This document shows, piece after piece, positions 18,806 through 26,827 of a stretch of 64,000 bases of DNA. The notes beneath the pieces are model-generated. The model saw only the letters and a list, made by a program, of their open reading frames with translations, was not told where the DNA came from and did not search any database. The position numbers and the translations under genes were made by a program. Within the stretch, counting starts at the first letter, position 1. Every line of letters begins with the position of its first letter. The stretch is from contig CACBHY010000004.1 of assembly GCA_902539165.1 (NCBI GenBank), positions 110,573 to 174,572 on the forward strand, given 5' to 3'. The DNA comes from an uncultured Pelagibacteraceae bacterium (GTDB taxonomy: Bacteria; Pseudomonadota; Alphaproteobacteria; Pelagibacterales; Pelagibacteraceae).

Positions 18806-20704
18806 CTAGGTATTTAGGATTTTATGTTTAATCAAATCCTCTTTTATTTCATTTAAAATTGCTGGGTCATCAATTGTAGGAGGCACTTTGTAATCTTCAT
18901 TATCAGCAATTTTTCTTATAGTTCCTCTTAAAATTTTTCCAGATCTTGTTTTGGGTAATCTTTTGATAACAATAACCACTTTAAATGCAGCAACCGGTCC
19001 AATTTGATTTCTAACCATTTGAACACATTCTTTTGAAATAACTTCATCCTCTTTATTTACCCCAGACTTCAATACAACTAATCCAATTGGTAATTGACCC
19101 TTTAATTTATCTGCTATACCAAGCACTGCGCATTCAGCAACTGATTGATGTTCTGATAACACTTCCTCTATAGCTCCAGTAGATAACCTGTGGCCTGCAA
19201 CATTTATGATGTCATCAGTTCTTGACATGATCCAAATGTAACCATCTTCATCAATATGACCCGCATCGTACGTTTGATAATAACCTTCATAGTTAGTCAT
19301 ATAGTTTTCTTTATATCTTTGATCTGCATTCCATAGAGTTGGAAATGTCCCTGGAGGTAGTGGAAGTTTAACAACAATATCGCCCATTTCATTGGGTTTT
19401 GCCAAAGTTTGATCAGGCTTAATAATTTTTACATCATAACCAGGTACCGCTTTGCAAGCTGAACCATATTTTGTCTCCATCATCTCAATTCCAGTACAAT
19501 TGGAACTAATTGCCCAACTTGTTTCAGTTTGCCACCAATGATCAATTACTGGCACCTTAAGTAAATTTTCAGCCCATTTAATTGTATCTGGATCAGCTCT
19601 TTCACCTGCTAAAAATAAACTTTCAAAACTACTTAGATCATACTTTGAAAAAAATTTTCCTTCAGGATCTTCTTTTTTAATAGCTCTAAATGCAGTTGGA
19701 GCTGTGAATAAAGATTTAACTTTGTAATCTGAGATTATTTTCCAAAATGCACCAGCATCAGGAGTTCCAACTGGCTTACCTTCAAATAAAATTGTCGTAC
19801 ATCCTTTAAACAAAGGTGCGTAAACAATGTATGAGTGACCGACAATCCAACCAATATCGCTTGCAGACCACCAGATATCATTGGTATCAATATTATAAAT
19901 ATTTTTCATCGTCCACTTTAAAGCAACAATATGACCTCCAACATCTCTCACTATCCCTTTTGGAGTTCCAGTTGTGCCTGAGGTATATAAAATATATGCA
20001 AACTCATTGGAATTTATCTCAACACAATCAGCTGGTTCTGCATTGGATACTACTTCATCCCAGTTAATTTCTAGAGGAGTATTTAATTTTACCTCATGAC
20101 CTGGTCTTTGAAATAAAATCATCTTCTCTATTTTATGATTTGCTGATTTTATTGCTTCATCAACTAAGGGTTTATATTTGACTGTCCTTCCAGGCTCAAA
20201 ACCACATGAGGCAGTTACCATTAATTTTGCTTTACTATCATCAATTCTGCTTGCAAGTTCATTAGATGCAAAACCCCCAAACACCACTGAATGAATTGCT
20301 CCAATTCTTGCACACCCAAGCATTGCAATCACAGCCTCTGGGATCATTGGCATGTAAATAATTACGCGATCGCCTTTATTAACTCCTTGACCTTTTAATG
20401 CTCCAGCAAATTTTGCAACTTTAGATCTAAGTTCTTCATAGGTGAACTGACATTTGTTACCTGTTATCGGGCTATCATAGATAAGAGCAATGTTTTTACC
20501 CCGACCTTGATCAATATGAATGTCCAAAGCGTTGTAACAAGTGTTGGTTACTCCATCTTCAAACCATTTATAGAAGGGAGGATTAGATTTATTTAAAATT
20601 TTTGTAGGTTTTTTAAACCAAAAGATTTCTTCACTGGCTTCTTGCCAAAATTTTTCTGGATTTTGTATAGACTGATCATAAATTTTCTTAAATAACTCTG
20701 ACAT
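18806..20704 (-). CDS. prpE: propionyl-CoA synthetase (acyl-CoA synthetase)
   Basis: AMP-forming acyl-CoA synthetase activating propionate (possibly acetate) through an acyl-adenylate. The 632-residue protein resembles PrpE closely through its length: NPEKFWQEASEEIFWF, NALDIHID, the P-loop YTSGTTGTPKGIVRD, WWSASDIGWIVGHSYIVYAPL, WWQTETSWAI, the hinge SRTDDIINVAGHRLSTGAIEE, and LPKTRSGKILRGTIRKIA holding the catalytic lysine that is acetylated in regulated members. It is convergent with the dihydroorotase gene and divergent from proteorhodopsin, with a 214-base spacer. Acetyl-CoA synthetase is the alternative, but the N-terminal region is more PrpE-like. Confidence 0.88.
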   Translation of the reverse strand: MSELFKKIYDQSIQNPEKFWQEASEEIFWFKKPTKILNKSNPPFYKWFEDGVTNTCYNALDIHIDQGRGKNIALIYDSPITGNKCQFTYEELRSKVAKFAGALKGQGVNKGDRVIIYMPMIPEAVIAMLGCARIGAIHSVVFGGFASNELASRIDDSKAKLMVTASCGFEPGRTVKYKPLVDEAIKSANHKIEKMILFQRPGHEVKLNTPLEINWDEVVSNAEPADCVEINSNEFAYILYTSGTTGTPKGIVRDVGGHIVALKWTMKNIYNIDTNDIWWSASDIGWIVGHSYIVYAPLFKGCTTILFEGKPVGTPDAGAFWKIISDYKVKSLFTAPTAFRAIKKEDPEGKFFSKYDLSSFESLFLAGERADPDTIKWAENLLKVPVIDHWWQTETSWAISSNCTGIEMMETKYGSACKAVPGYDVKIIKPDQTLAKPNEMGDIVVKLPLPPGTFPTLWNADQRYKENYMTNYEGYYQTYDAGHIDEDGYIWIMSRTDDIINVAGHRLSTGAIEEVLSEHQSVAECAVLGIADKLKGQLPIGLVVLKSGVNKEDEVISKECVQMVRNQIGPVAAFKVVIVIKRLPKTRSGKILRGTIRKIADNEDYKVPPTIDDPAILNEIKEDLIKHKILNT

Positions 20705-20846
20705 AAATTTTTGATTCGATTTAAGTAATTTGTTTGATTTTTAACTTATAAATTGCATTTAATTTTAAAAATTAAGTAAAATCAATGTTAATTAATGACA
20801 ATTTACCCTTCATTAATCCATTTATATTTGCTATTTAACGTGAACT

Positions 20847-20877
20847 TTGACTTAGGGTAACCTAAGTCTAGTTTATA
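20847..20877 (+). promoter_or_regulatory. possible proteorhodopsin promoter
   Basis: A TTGACT hexamer at 20847-20852 is a good -35 element. The best -10 candidates are TTTATA at 20872-20877 (19-base spacing) or TATAAA at 20876-20881 (23-base spacing), both longer than ideal. The element lies 42-72 bases before the proteorhodopsin ATG and is covered by two inverted repeats listed separately. Spacing makes this a tentative call. Confidence 0.4.
20849..20868. promoter_or_regulatory. inverted repeat, possible operator
   Basis: GACTTAGGGTAACCTAAGTC: two perfect 8-base arms around GTAA, overlapping the putative -35 element of the proteorhodopsin gene. There is no T-tract after it, and it lies upstream of the promoter's -10 region, so a protein-binding site is more likely than a terminator. 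The regulator is unknown. Confidence 0.5.
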
Positions 20878-20884
20878 TAAACTA
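20869..20884. promoter_or_regulatory. perfect 16-base palindrome, possible operator
   Basis: TAGTTTATATAAACTA is a perfect palindrome beginning at the base after the preceding inverted repeat. It covers the probable -10 region of the proteorhodopsin promoter. A chance palindrome of this length in AT-rich DNA is possible, but its placement directly beside a second inverted repeat makes it noteworthy. Confidence 0.45.
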
Positions 20885-20918
20885 AAAAAATAAAAACTAA
20901 CTAGAGAGGGAGTTTTTT

Positions 20919-21692
20919 ATGAATAAACTTAAATTGTTTGCTTTAGCAGCAATGGCCCTGATTGGATTTTCAGGTATAGCTATTGCAGCAGAAGCAACGA
21001 TGTTGAATCAGGATGATTTCGTAGGAATTTCATTTTGGATCATCTCTATGGGAATGTTAGCAGCGACTGCTTTCTTTTTCTTAGAAGTTGGTAACGTAGC
21101 AGCAGGCTGGAGAACTTCAGTTATTGTTGCTGGACTAGTAACTGGTATTGCATTCATACACTACATGTACATGAGAGAAGTATGGGTTGCTACTGGAGAC
21201 TCACCAACTGTTTACAGATATATTGACTGGTTAATTACTGTACCATTACAGATGGTAGAATTTTATTTAATTCTAGCAGCTATTGGTAAAGCAAATTCTG
21301 GAATGTTCTGGAGATTGTTACTTGGTTCATTAGTAATGTTAATCGGTGGATACTTAGGTGAAGCTGGATACATCAACGCTACTCTTGGCTTTATAGTCGG
21401 AATGGCAGGTTGGATATACATTCTTTATGAAGTATTCTCAGGTGAAGCTGGAAAAGCTGCAGCAAAAAGTGGAAGCAAGGCTCTTGTAACTGCTTTTGGT
21501 GCAATGAGAATGATTGTTACAGTAGGTTGGGCTATTTACCCATTAGGTTACATTTTTGGTTACCTAACAGGTGGAGTAGACGCTGACTCACTTAACGTTG
21601 TTTACAACTTAGCTGACTTCATTAACAAAATTGCATTTGGTCTGGTAATCTGGGCTGCTGCAACAAGTGTTAGCGGAAAAAGAGCTAAGTAG
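20919..21692 (+). CDS. blue-absorbing proteorhodopsin (light-driven proton pump)
   Basis: Seven-helix retinal protein that pumps protons outward across the inner membrane in light. The 257-residue precursor has a signal peptide (about residues 1-23). Functional residues are all present: proton acceptor Asp103 in RYIDWLITVPLQ, donor Glu114 in QMVEFYLI, His81 in FIHYMYMR (partner of the acceptor), and retinal-binding Lys237 in FINKIAFGLVIW. Gln111 occupies the spectral-tuning position, predicting blue rather than green absorption. A strong Shine-Dalgarno AGAGGGAG sits at 20905-20912 and a clear terminator follows at 21716-21751, so it is probably transcribed mainly alone. No retinal synthesis (crt/blh) genes are in the window. 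Confidence 0.98.
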   Translation: MNKLKLFALAAMALIGFSGIAIAAEATMLNQDDFVGISFWIISMGMLAATAFFFLEVGNVAAGWRTSVIVAGLVTGIAFIHYMYMREVWVATGDSPTVYRYIDWLITVPLQMVEFYLILAAIGKANSGMFWRLLLGSLVMLIGGYLGEAGYINATLGFIVGMAGWIYILYEVFSGEAGKAAAKSGSKALVTAFGAMRMIVTVGWAIYPLGYIFGYLTGGVDADSLNVVYNLADFINKIAFGLVIWAAATSVSGKRAK

Positions 21693-21715
21693 TTTTACTT
21701 AAAAAAGTTTAAATT

Positions 21716-21751
21716 AAGGGCAGGTATAATTTTATATCTGCCCTTTTTTTT
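21716..21751 (+). terminator. rho-independent terminator after proteorhodopsin
   Basis: Arms AAGGGCAG and CTGCCCTT enclose further A-T pairs (GTATAA with TTATAT) and a short TT loop, giving a stem of about 14 pairs. A run of Ts ends at 21751. It starts 24 bases after the proteorhodopsin stop codon. It is the clearest intrinsic terminator in the window. Confidence 0.9.
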
Positions 21752-21849
21752 ATTCAAAATAAAAATATAGTTATTTTAAAGTGTCTAAAAATAGACTTAG
21801 TACTATTTTACTTACTTGCTCAATTTAGATAACAACCTATATATAAAAC

Positions 21850-22170
21850 ATGTCAAAAATTACATATATCACCCATGATAACAAAACTCATACAATTGAT
21901 GTTCAAAATGGCTTGACTGTTATGGAGGGTGCAATACAAAATGACATTCCTGGGATAGACGCTGATTGTGGTGGTGGAATGGCGTGTGCCACTTGCCATG
22001 TTTATGTGAATGATAACTGGTCGGATAAACTTCCAAAAAAAGAGGACGGTGAAGAAGATATGTTAGATATGGCATTTGAGCCAAGATCAAACAGTCGTTT
22101 AAGTTGTCAATTGATTGTTTCAAATGAATTAGATGGATTAATTGTCAACATACCTTCTAAGCAAGTTTAA
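21850..22170 (+). CDS. [2Fe-2S] ferredoxin, adrenodoxin type
   Basis: Small electron carrier of 106 residues. The cluster-ligand pattern C-x5-C-x2-C is in [17 protein letters not shown] (about residues 39-51), and the fourth cysteine is in RLSCQLI (about residue 86). The intervening [27 protein letters not shown] segment is typical of adrenodoxin/Fdx-family proteins. Its stop directly abuts the start of the ferredoxin-NADP reductase gene, so the two are very likely redox partners. It follows the proteorhodopsin terminator by about 100 bases and probably has its own promoter. Confidence 0.93.
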   Translation: MSKITYITHDNKTHTIDVQNGLTVMEGAIQNDIPGIDADCGGGMACATCHVYVNDNWSDKLPKKEDGEEDMLDMAFEPRSNSRLSCQLIVSNELDGLIVNIPSKQV

Positions 22171-23190
22171 ATGAATAAAGCAGATGTATTAATTATTGGA
22201 GCGGGGCCTACTGGATTATTTTGTGCGCACCAACTTGGCATCATTGGACTTAGTTCTGAAATTGTTGATAACCTGGATAAGGCAGGTGGTCAATGTATAG
22301 AACTTTATCCTGATAAACCCATTTATGATATTCCAGCAATTCCTGAATGCACTGGTGAAGAGTTAACTAACAATCTTTTAAAACAAATCAAACCATTTAA
22401 TATTAACTTTCATTTAAATCAAAGAGTTGAAGAACTTAAAAAAGTTAATGATCGTTGGCATGTAAAAACTAATGGCAATAAAGAATTTGATGTTGCAAGT
22501 ATTGTTATTGCAGGAGGTGTTGGATCCTTTGAACCAAGAAAATTTACAATTAAAGAATGTGAAAAATTTGAGGGAAATTCACTATTTTATGCCGTTAAAG
22601 ACAAAACTATTTTTAAAGATAAAACTATTTCAATTTTTGGTGGAGGGGACTCAGCTCTAGATTGGGCTATAGAGCTTTCTAATACATCTAAAGTAAATTT
22701 AATTCACCGAAGAGATGGATTTAGCGGTATGGAGGCGAGTGTTCAAAAAATAAAAGAATTAAACGATAAAGGCAAAATAAATTTGTATACCAAATACCAA
22801 TTAGATTCTGTTTCTGGAGACAACAAAATTAATTCAATAAAAATTAAACATGATGATGGAGAAGTAAAAGACATTAAATCTGACTATGTACTTGGTTTCT
22901 TTGGGTTGATTATGCAACTTGGTCCAATCTTAGATTGGGGATTAAATATTGATAAAAAGAAAGTTGAAGTGAATACAGAAAATTTTGAAACCAATATAAA
23001 TGGTATATTTGCAATTGGTGATATTTGTTCTTATCCAGGTAAATTAAAATTAATTCTTTCAGGTTTTCACGAAGGAGCGTTAGCTGCTAGAGGTTGTTTT
23101 AAATATGCAAAACCTAATGAAAAGTTGAGGTTCGAATTTACAACAACTTCAAAAGCTGCCCAGGAAAGACTTGGCATTAAAAATGATTGA
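22171..23190 (+). CDS. ferredoxin--NADP+ reductase (TrxB-like type)
   Basis: FAD/NADP-dependent reductase of the thioredoxin-reductase-like class, about 340 residues. FAD-binding GAGPTGLFCAHQLG is at residues 10-23. The NADP Rossmann motif FGGGDSALDWAIEL is central. A C-terminal FAIGDICSYPGKLKLILSGFHEGALAA completes the FAD site. There is no CxxC active-site pair between the two domains, which separates it from thioredoxin reductase and fits the YumC/CbrB-like ferredoxin-NADP reductase type. It follows the ferredoxin gene with no spacer and overlaps the GST gene by 8 bases. It probably moves electrons between NADPH and that ferredoxin. Confidence 0.9.
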   Translation: MNKADVLIIGAGPTGLFCAHQLGIIGLSSEIVDNLDKAGGQCIELYPDKPIYDIPAIPECTGEELTNNLLKQIKPFNINFHLNQRVEELKKVNDRWHVKTNGNKEFDVASIVIAGGVGSFEPRKFTIKECEKFEGNSLFYAVKDKTIFKDKTISIFGGGDSALDWAIELSNTSKVNLIHRRDGFSGMEASVQKIKELNDKGKINLYTKYQLDSVSGDNKINSIKIKHDDGEVKDIKSDYVLGFFGLIMQLGPILDWGLNIDKKKVEVNTENFETNINGIFAIGDICSYPGKLKLILSGFHEGALAARGCFKYAKPNEKLRFEFTTTSKAAQERLGIKND

Positions 23191-23812
23191 ACTATTTTCG
23201 TCTGATACCCCAAACGGAAAAAAAATAAGTATTATGTTGGAGGAAATAGGGTTCGAATACAAAGTTACAAAATTAGATTTAGCTAAAGGGGATCAATTTA
23301 AACCAGAATTTAAGAAGATTAGCCCTTTTGCAAAAATACCAACAATTGTTGATCATTCAAATAACAATCAAGCAGTGTTCGAGTCTGGGGCAATCTTGAT
23401 CTATCTATCAGAAAGAAGTGGTAAGTTTTATGATAAAGAGAATAAATTAAATGTTGATCAGTGGCTAATGGCACAAATGGGGTTGATTGGACCAATGATA
23501 GGTCAATATCATTATTTTTACCGTTTCAATAAAGGTTTGAGTGAAATTGGGGAAAAAAGATATTTTGAAATGACAAAAAGTATTTATGAGGTTTTAGAAG
23601 ATCATTTATCAAAAAATAAATATTTAGCGGGTGAAAATTATTCAATTGCTGATATTGCAACGTGGCCATGGATTGCTAGACACGAATGGCATGATATTGG
23701 GCTTAAAAAATATCAAAATTTGTCCAGATGGTATTCTGAAATTTCTGAACGTGAAGCTGTAATTAAGGGATATGCCTTTATGGATGAAAATGCGATTATA
23801 CCTAAGCCTTAA
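23183..23812 (+). CDS. glutathione S-transferase family protein
   Basis: Cytosolic GST-fold protein of about 209 residues. The N-terminal thioredoxin-like domain begins IELFSSDTPNGKKISIMLEEIG and contains the glutathione-site segment FAKIPTIVDHSN...VFESGAILIYLSE. The helical C-terminal domain contains the N-capping motif ENYSIADIATWPW. It resembles the YfcG/Ure2-like group (disulfide-bond reductases) by its TPNGKK and QWLMAQMGLIGPMIGQ segments. ATG at 23183 is chosen over the in-frame TTG at 23171; it overlaps the reductase gene by 8 bases. Substrate not determinable. Confidence 0.9.
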   Translation: MIELFSSDTPNGKKISIMLEEIGFEYKVTKLDLAKGDQFKPEFKKISPFAKIPTIVDHSNNNQAVFESGAILIYLSERSGKFYDKENKLNVDQWLMAQMGLIGPMIGQYHYFYRFNKGLSEIGEKRYFEMTKSIYEVLEDHLSKNKYLAGENYSIADIATWPWIARHEWHDIGLKKYQNLSRWYSEISEREAVIKGYAFMDENAIIPKP

Positions 23813-23909
23813 TATAGCTTACCAGTTTATATAACGAACTAAAAATTCCCATTCCAGATAATTCAATTGCTATAACTATAATGATTATAAGAATTAATTT
23901 TTTGTTCAT
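23802..23909 (-). CDS. 35-residue hydrophobic peptide ORF
   Basis: Very small ORF encoding MNKKLILIIIIVIAIELSG followed by a short tail ending in YIKA. It has one obvious membrane segment (residues about 4-18) and a basic N-terminus. Its ATG overlaps the stop of the 42-residue ORF before it (ATGA), the usual coupling in this genome, and its 3' end overlaps the convergent GST gene by 11 bases. No family is recognised. Coding status rests on the ATGA junction and the membrane-peptide composition. Confidence 0.42.
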   Translation of the reverse strand: MNKKLILIIIIVIAIELSGMGIFSSLYKLVSYIKA

Positions 23910-24034
23910 TTAAGAAATAAGTAAAGTATTAAAATTGCCCAAATAAATGGATAATAGAAATAGATATATTTTTTGGCAAATAAAAAAGAAATAGAATTTT
24001 GGTACGCAGAATTTTTTTTATTTTTTTTAGTCAT
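23906..24034 (-). CDS. 42-residue single-span membrane protein ORF
   Basis: Small ORF whose ATG (24034) overlaps the end of the DksA-like gene by 8 bases. The product has a Lys/Asn-rich N-terminus (MTKKNKKNSAYQ) and an aromatic-rich membrane segment (YIYFYYPFIWAILILYLFL, about residues 23-41), ending in a lysine. A longer upstream start exists but would lie deep in the DksA-like gene. No family recognised. It appears to be the second gene of a three-gene unit: DksA-like, this ORF, and a 35-residue membrane peptide. Confidence 0.5.
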   Translation of the reverse strand: MTKKNKKNSAYQNSISFLFAKKYIYFYYPFIWAILILYLFLK

Positions 24035-24530
24035 CTGCATGAACCTTTTCATCTTTTTCATGTTTTTCTTGAGCCGCAATAGTATATTTTGCAACCGGTC
24101 TTGCCATCAATCTTTTTAAACCAATTGGTTCTGCGGTATCTAAACAAAATCCATATGTATCGTCTCTAATTCTCATTAAAGCTTTATCAATCTCAGAAAT
24201 AAGTTTTATCTGTCTATTGATTGCTTTCATTTCAACATTTTTGTCAGTATAGGAGCTTGCTTGATCAACAATGTCAGCTGAAATACTATTGTCATCCATA
24301 CTGCCATTATATAATGCTTCATTGTTTGCTTTCACTAATTCTTTTTTCCACTCATTCAATTTAATTCTAAAAAAAACTTTGTGTTTTTCGCACATATATT
24401 TTTCAGTATCTTTTGGTAGATATGTTTTTGAAATTTTAATTGGTGCTTTAGCTGCAACTTTTTTTGGTTTGCTTACAACTTTAGTTTTTGTTTTAGCGAC
24501 TTTTTTCTTTGCTTTAGTGGTCTTTGGCAT
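24027..24530 (-). CDS. dksA: DksA/TraR-family protein with basic tail
   Basis: Relative of DksA, which binds the RNA polymerase secondary channel and, with ppGpp, tunes transcription of growth genes. The 167-residue protein has the coiled-coil region with DNSISADIVDQAS and TYGFCLDTAEPIGLKRLMARPVAKYTIAAQEKHE in the zinc-finger region. Only one of the four canonical zinc-finger cysteines remains, so the fold is probably metal-independent, as in some alphaproteobacterial DksA proteins. The first roughly 33 residues are a Lys/Ala/Pro-rich, histone-H1-like tail not found in E. coli DksA. It is divergent from a glycosyltransferase gene, with a 77-base spacer. Confidence 0.86.
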   Translation of the reverse strand: MPKTTKAKKKVAKTKTKVVSKPKKVAAKAPIKISKTYLPKDTEKYMCEKHKVFFRIKLNEWKKELVKANNEALYNGSMDDNSISADIVDQASSYTDKNVEMKAINRQIKLISEIDKALMRIRDDTYGFCLDTAEPIGLKRLMARPVAKYTIAAQEKHEKDEKVHADD

Positions 24531-24607
24531 AGGTCAATTTTGAGATCCGGAGTATATTCAGCAAATTAGGGGTGTCAAGCAACCTGATTTAATATAAATA
24601 TTTATAA

Positions 24608-25930
24608 ATGAGCATTAACAGCAAAAATATAAATAATATTTTTTATATTTTTGTTACAGCTCATCTAATGTTCTGGACTTTAATTCCATCCCTTACGAAT
24701 CATAACTTACCTTTAGATACAATAGAAGCTTTAGCTTGGGGAAGTAATTTAGATTGGGGATTTAACAAGCATCCACCCATGAGCGCTTTTTTTCCAGAGA
24801 TTTTTTACCAAATTTTTGGTTCACAAGATTGGGCTTATTATTTACTCAGTCAAATCTTTGTAGTTATTTCATTCTATTATGTTTTCAAACTCTCAAAAGA
24901 AATCCTAAATAATAACTTATTAGGCTTAATTTCAGTTTTATTAATTGAAACTATCTATTTTTATAATTTTACTTCTCCAGAATTTAACGTAAACGTTTGC
25001 CAACTACCATTTTGGTCTCTTACGGCTTATTATGCATGGAGAATATTTAATGGAAAAAACATTAAATTTTCTGACTGTTTTTTAGTAGGGTTATTTGCAG
25101 CTTTTGGTTTTTTGTCTAAATATTTGTTTCTTTATCTTCTGGTATCTATTGATCTGTTGTTTATTTATTTAATCTTCATCAAGAAAGACCGAAGATTTGA
25201 TTTTAAATATTTGATAACTACAGAAGTATTTTTGGTTGCTTTGGTACCTCATTTTATTTGGCTTACCAACAATGAGTTTATTACAATTACCTATGGTCTT
25301 GCTAGAACTGGTTTAGAACAATCAAGCCTAATAAATCATATTCAATACCCTTTAATTTTTATCGGGAAACAAATTGGAATATTAATTCCTTTTTTGATTT
25401 TAACTTGGTTGTTAGTTCAAAAATTAAAATTTAAAATTAATATCAAGGATAAAAAGTTACTTTTTTTATTATCTATAAATCTTTTACCAGTAATATTAAT
25501 GTTTTTAACTTCCGTTATAGCTGGACCAAAAATTAGAACGATGTGGATGACTCCATTTTATTTATTTTTTGGGACTTTGTTTGTCTATATGCTTCAAAAT
25601 CAAATCAATATAAAAAAATTAAAACCATTTGTGATTGGATTTATCTTCTTTTTCTTTTTGTCACCTGTACTTTATGCTTACGTATCAATTTCAAAGGATG
25701 ATAAAAGAACAGATTATCTAGGAAAAGAAATTGCTATCAAAACTCAATATGCTTGGGATCAGCAATTTGACTCAAAAATAAATGTTGTTTTAGGAAATGA
25801 ATGGAATGCTGGTAATTTATCTTATCATCTAAAATCAAGACCAGTTTGGGAGGGTTTTATAATTAGAGATAAACTAGATCAATTGAAAGATTATATGTGC
25901 CTTGATAATGTGTGTGTAGGCTCAAGATAG
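24608..25930 (+). CDS. membrane glycosyltransferase, GT39/ArnT-like (PMT_2 family)
   Basis: Polytopic inner-membrane protein of 440 residues with around 10 hydrophobic segments and the PMT_2-type N-terminal loop (DTIEALAWGSNLDWGFNKHPPMSAFFPEIFYQIFG). The Asp-Thr-Ile-Glu and the HPP motif lie where these lipid-linked-sugar transferases have catalytic acidic residues. Such enzymes transfer sugars from polyprenyl-phosphate donors to lipid A or protein on the periplasmic side. The next gene (3 bases on) is a GT2 enzyme of the dolichol/undecaprenyl-phosphate sugar synthase type, a natural partner that would make the donor. Acceptor unknown. Confidence 0.8.
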   Translation: MSINSKNINNIFYIFVTAHLMFWTLIPSLTNHNLPLDTIEALAWGSNLDWGFNKHPPMSAFFPEIFYQIFGSQDWAYYLLSQIFVVISFYYVFKLSKEILNNNLLGLISVLLIETIYFYNFTSPEFNVNVCQLPFWSLTAYYAWRIFNGKNIKFSDCFLVGLFAAFGFLSKYLFLYLLVSIDLLFIYLIFIKKDRRFDFKYLITTEVFLVALVPHFIWLTNNEFITITYGLARTGLEQSSLINHIQYPLIFIGKQIGILIPFLILTWLLVQKLKFKINIKDKKLLFLLSINLLPVILMFLTSVIAGPKIRTMWMTPFYLFFGTLFVYMLQNQINIKKLKPFVIGFIFFFFLSPVLYAYVSISKDDKRTDYLGKEIAIKTQYAWDQQFDSKINVVLGNEWNAGNLSYHLKSRPVWEGFIIRDKLDQLKDYMCLDNVCVGSR

Positions 25931-25933
25931 TTT

Positions 25934-26806
25934 ATGAAAAAGTATACAATTTTAATTCCTATTTATAACGATAGAGAGTCGTTAACTAAATTAATTGAAA
26001 ATATTAATGGAGAGCTAAATAGCGTAAATGCCGAAGTATCAATTTTAGTAATAAATGACGCCTCATCACAACAAATTGTAGATACTTATTCAAATCTAGA
26101 AAATATCCGCTCTTTTGAAATCATTAACATGAAACAAAACAGAGGACATGCAAGGTGTATTGCATCTGGATTAAAATTTATTTATGAAAAAAAAGAATTT
26201 GATTATGTAATTCCAATGGATGGCGATGGAGAAGATAGACCTGAAGAGATTAAAAACTTCATTGAACTTTCTGAACAAGCAGGAGAACAATCTATAGTAG
26301 GAGATAGAGTGAAGCGGTCAGAGGGATTATTATTTCAACTATGCTATAAATTTCACAAGTTTTTAACCTTAGCTTTTACAGGTCAAACAATTAAATTTGG
26401 AAATTTTACTTGTCTATCAAAATCAACGATTGAAAAAATGTTAAAGGAAAAGGCTACTTGGAGTAGCTTTTCTGGTTCGTTAAGAAAAGTAGAAAATGAC
26501 TTAATATCTATGCCATCTATTAGAGGCGCTAGATATTTTGGACCCTCACAAATGAGTTTTTTTAATTTATTAAAACACTCTCTGTCAATCATTAGTGTTT
26601 ATAGAAAAACAGTCTTAATTCGTTCTGCTTTATTTATTGTTTTCTATATTTTGCTAATCAAAAGTAATGCCTCAGTTATTACTTCTTTGCCTTTAGTTTT
26701 TTTACTTATAATGATTTATTCAATTTCTAGTTTAGCTTTAAGAGAAAATATTGATGAATTTAATAATTGTTTAACAAACATCCACGATATTGATAAAATA
26801 AAATAA
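25934..26806 (+). CDS. GT2 family glycosyltransferase (polyprenyl-phosphate sugar synthase-like)
   Basis: Glycosyltransferase family 2 protein of 290 residues. The GT-A domain starts KKYTILIPIYNDRESLTKLIENI. It has NMKQNRGHARCIASGLKF and the metal-binding acidic motif VIPMDGDGEDRPEEI (about residues 93-107). The C-terminus carries hydrophobic segments (ALFIVFYILLI, ITSLPLVFLLIMIYSISSLAL), as in membrane-bound dolichyl/undecaprenyl-phosphate sugar synthases. Together with the preceding PMT_2-type transferase it looks like a two-gene module for transferring a lipid-linked sugar to an envelope acceptor. The sugar cannot be told from sequence. Confidence 0.83.
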   Translation: MKKYTILIPIYNDRESLTKLIENINGELNSVNAEVSILVINDASSQQIVDTYSNLENIRSFEIINMKQNRGHARCIASGLKFIYEKKEFDYVIPMDGDGEDRPEEIKNFIELSEQAGEQSIVGDRVKRSEGLLFQLCYKFHKFLTLAFTGQTIKFGNFTCLSKSTIEKMLKEKATWSSFSGSLRKVENDLISMPSIRGARYFGPSQMSFFNLLKHSLSIISVYRKTVLIRSALFIVFYILLIKSNASVITSLPLVFLLIMIYSISSLALRENIDEFNNCLTNIHDIDKIK

Positions 26807-26827
26807 ATTTTTTATAAATTGTAAAAA

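Noticed and set aside
19816..20067. 83-codon open frame on the plus strand inside prpE
   Set aside because: It is a shadow of prpE, rich in Gln/His/Leu from reversed codons, without a ribosome-binding site or a recognisable domain.
20849..20884. Adjacent inverted repeats considered as a terminator for an upstream gene
   Set aside because: prpE runs away from this region, so no transcript needs ending here, and no T-run follows either repeat.
21920..22123. 67-codon minus-strand frame in the ferredoxin gene
   Set aside because: The complementary strand encodes a clear ferredoxin with its four cluster cysteines; the minus frame has unnatural composition.
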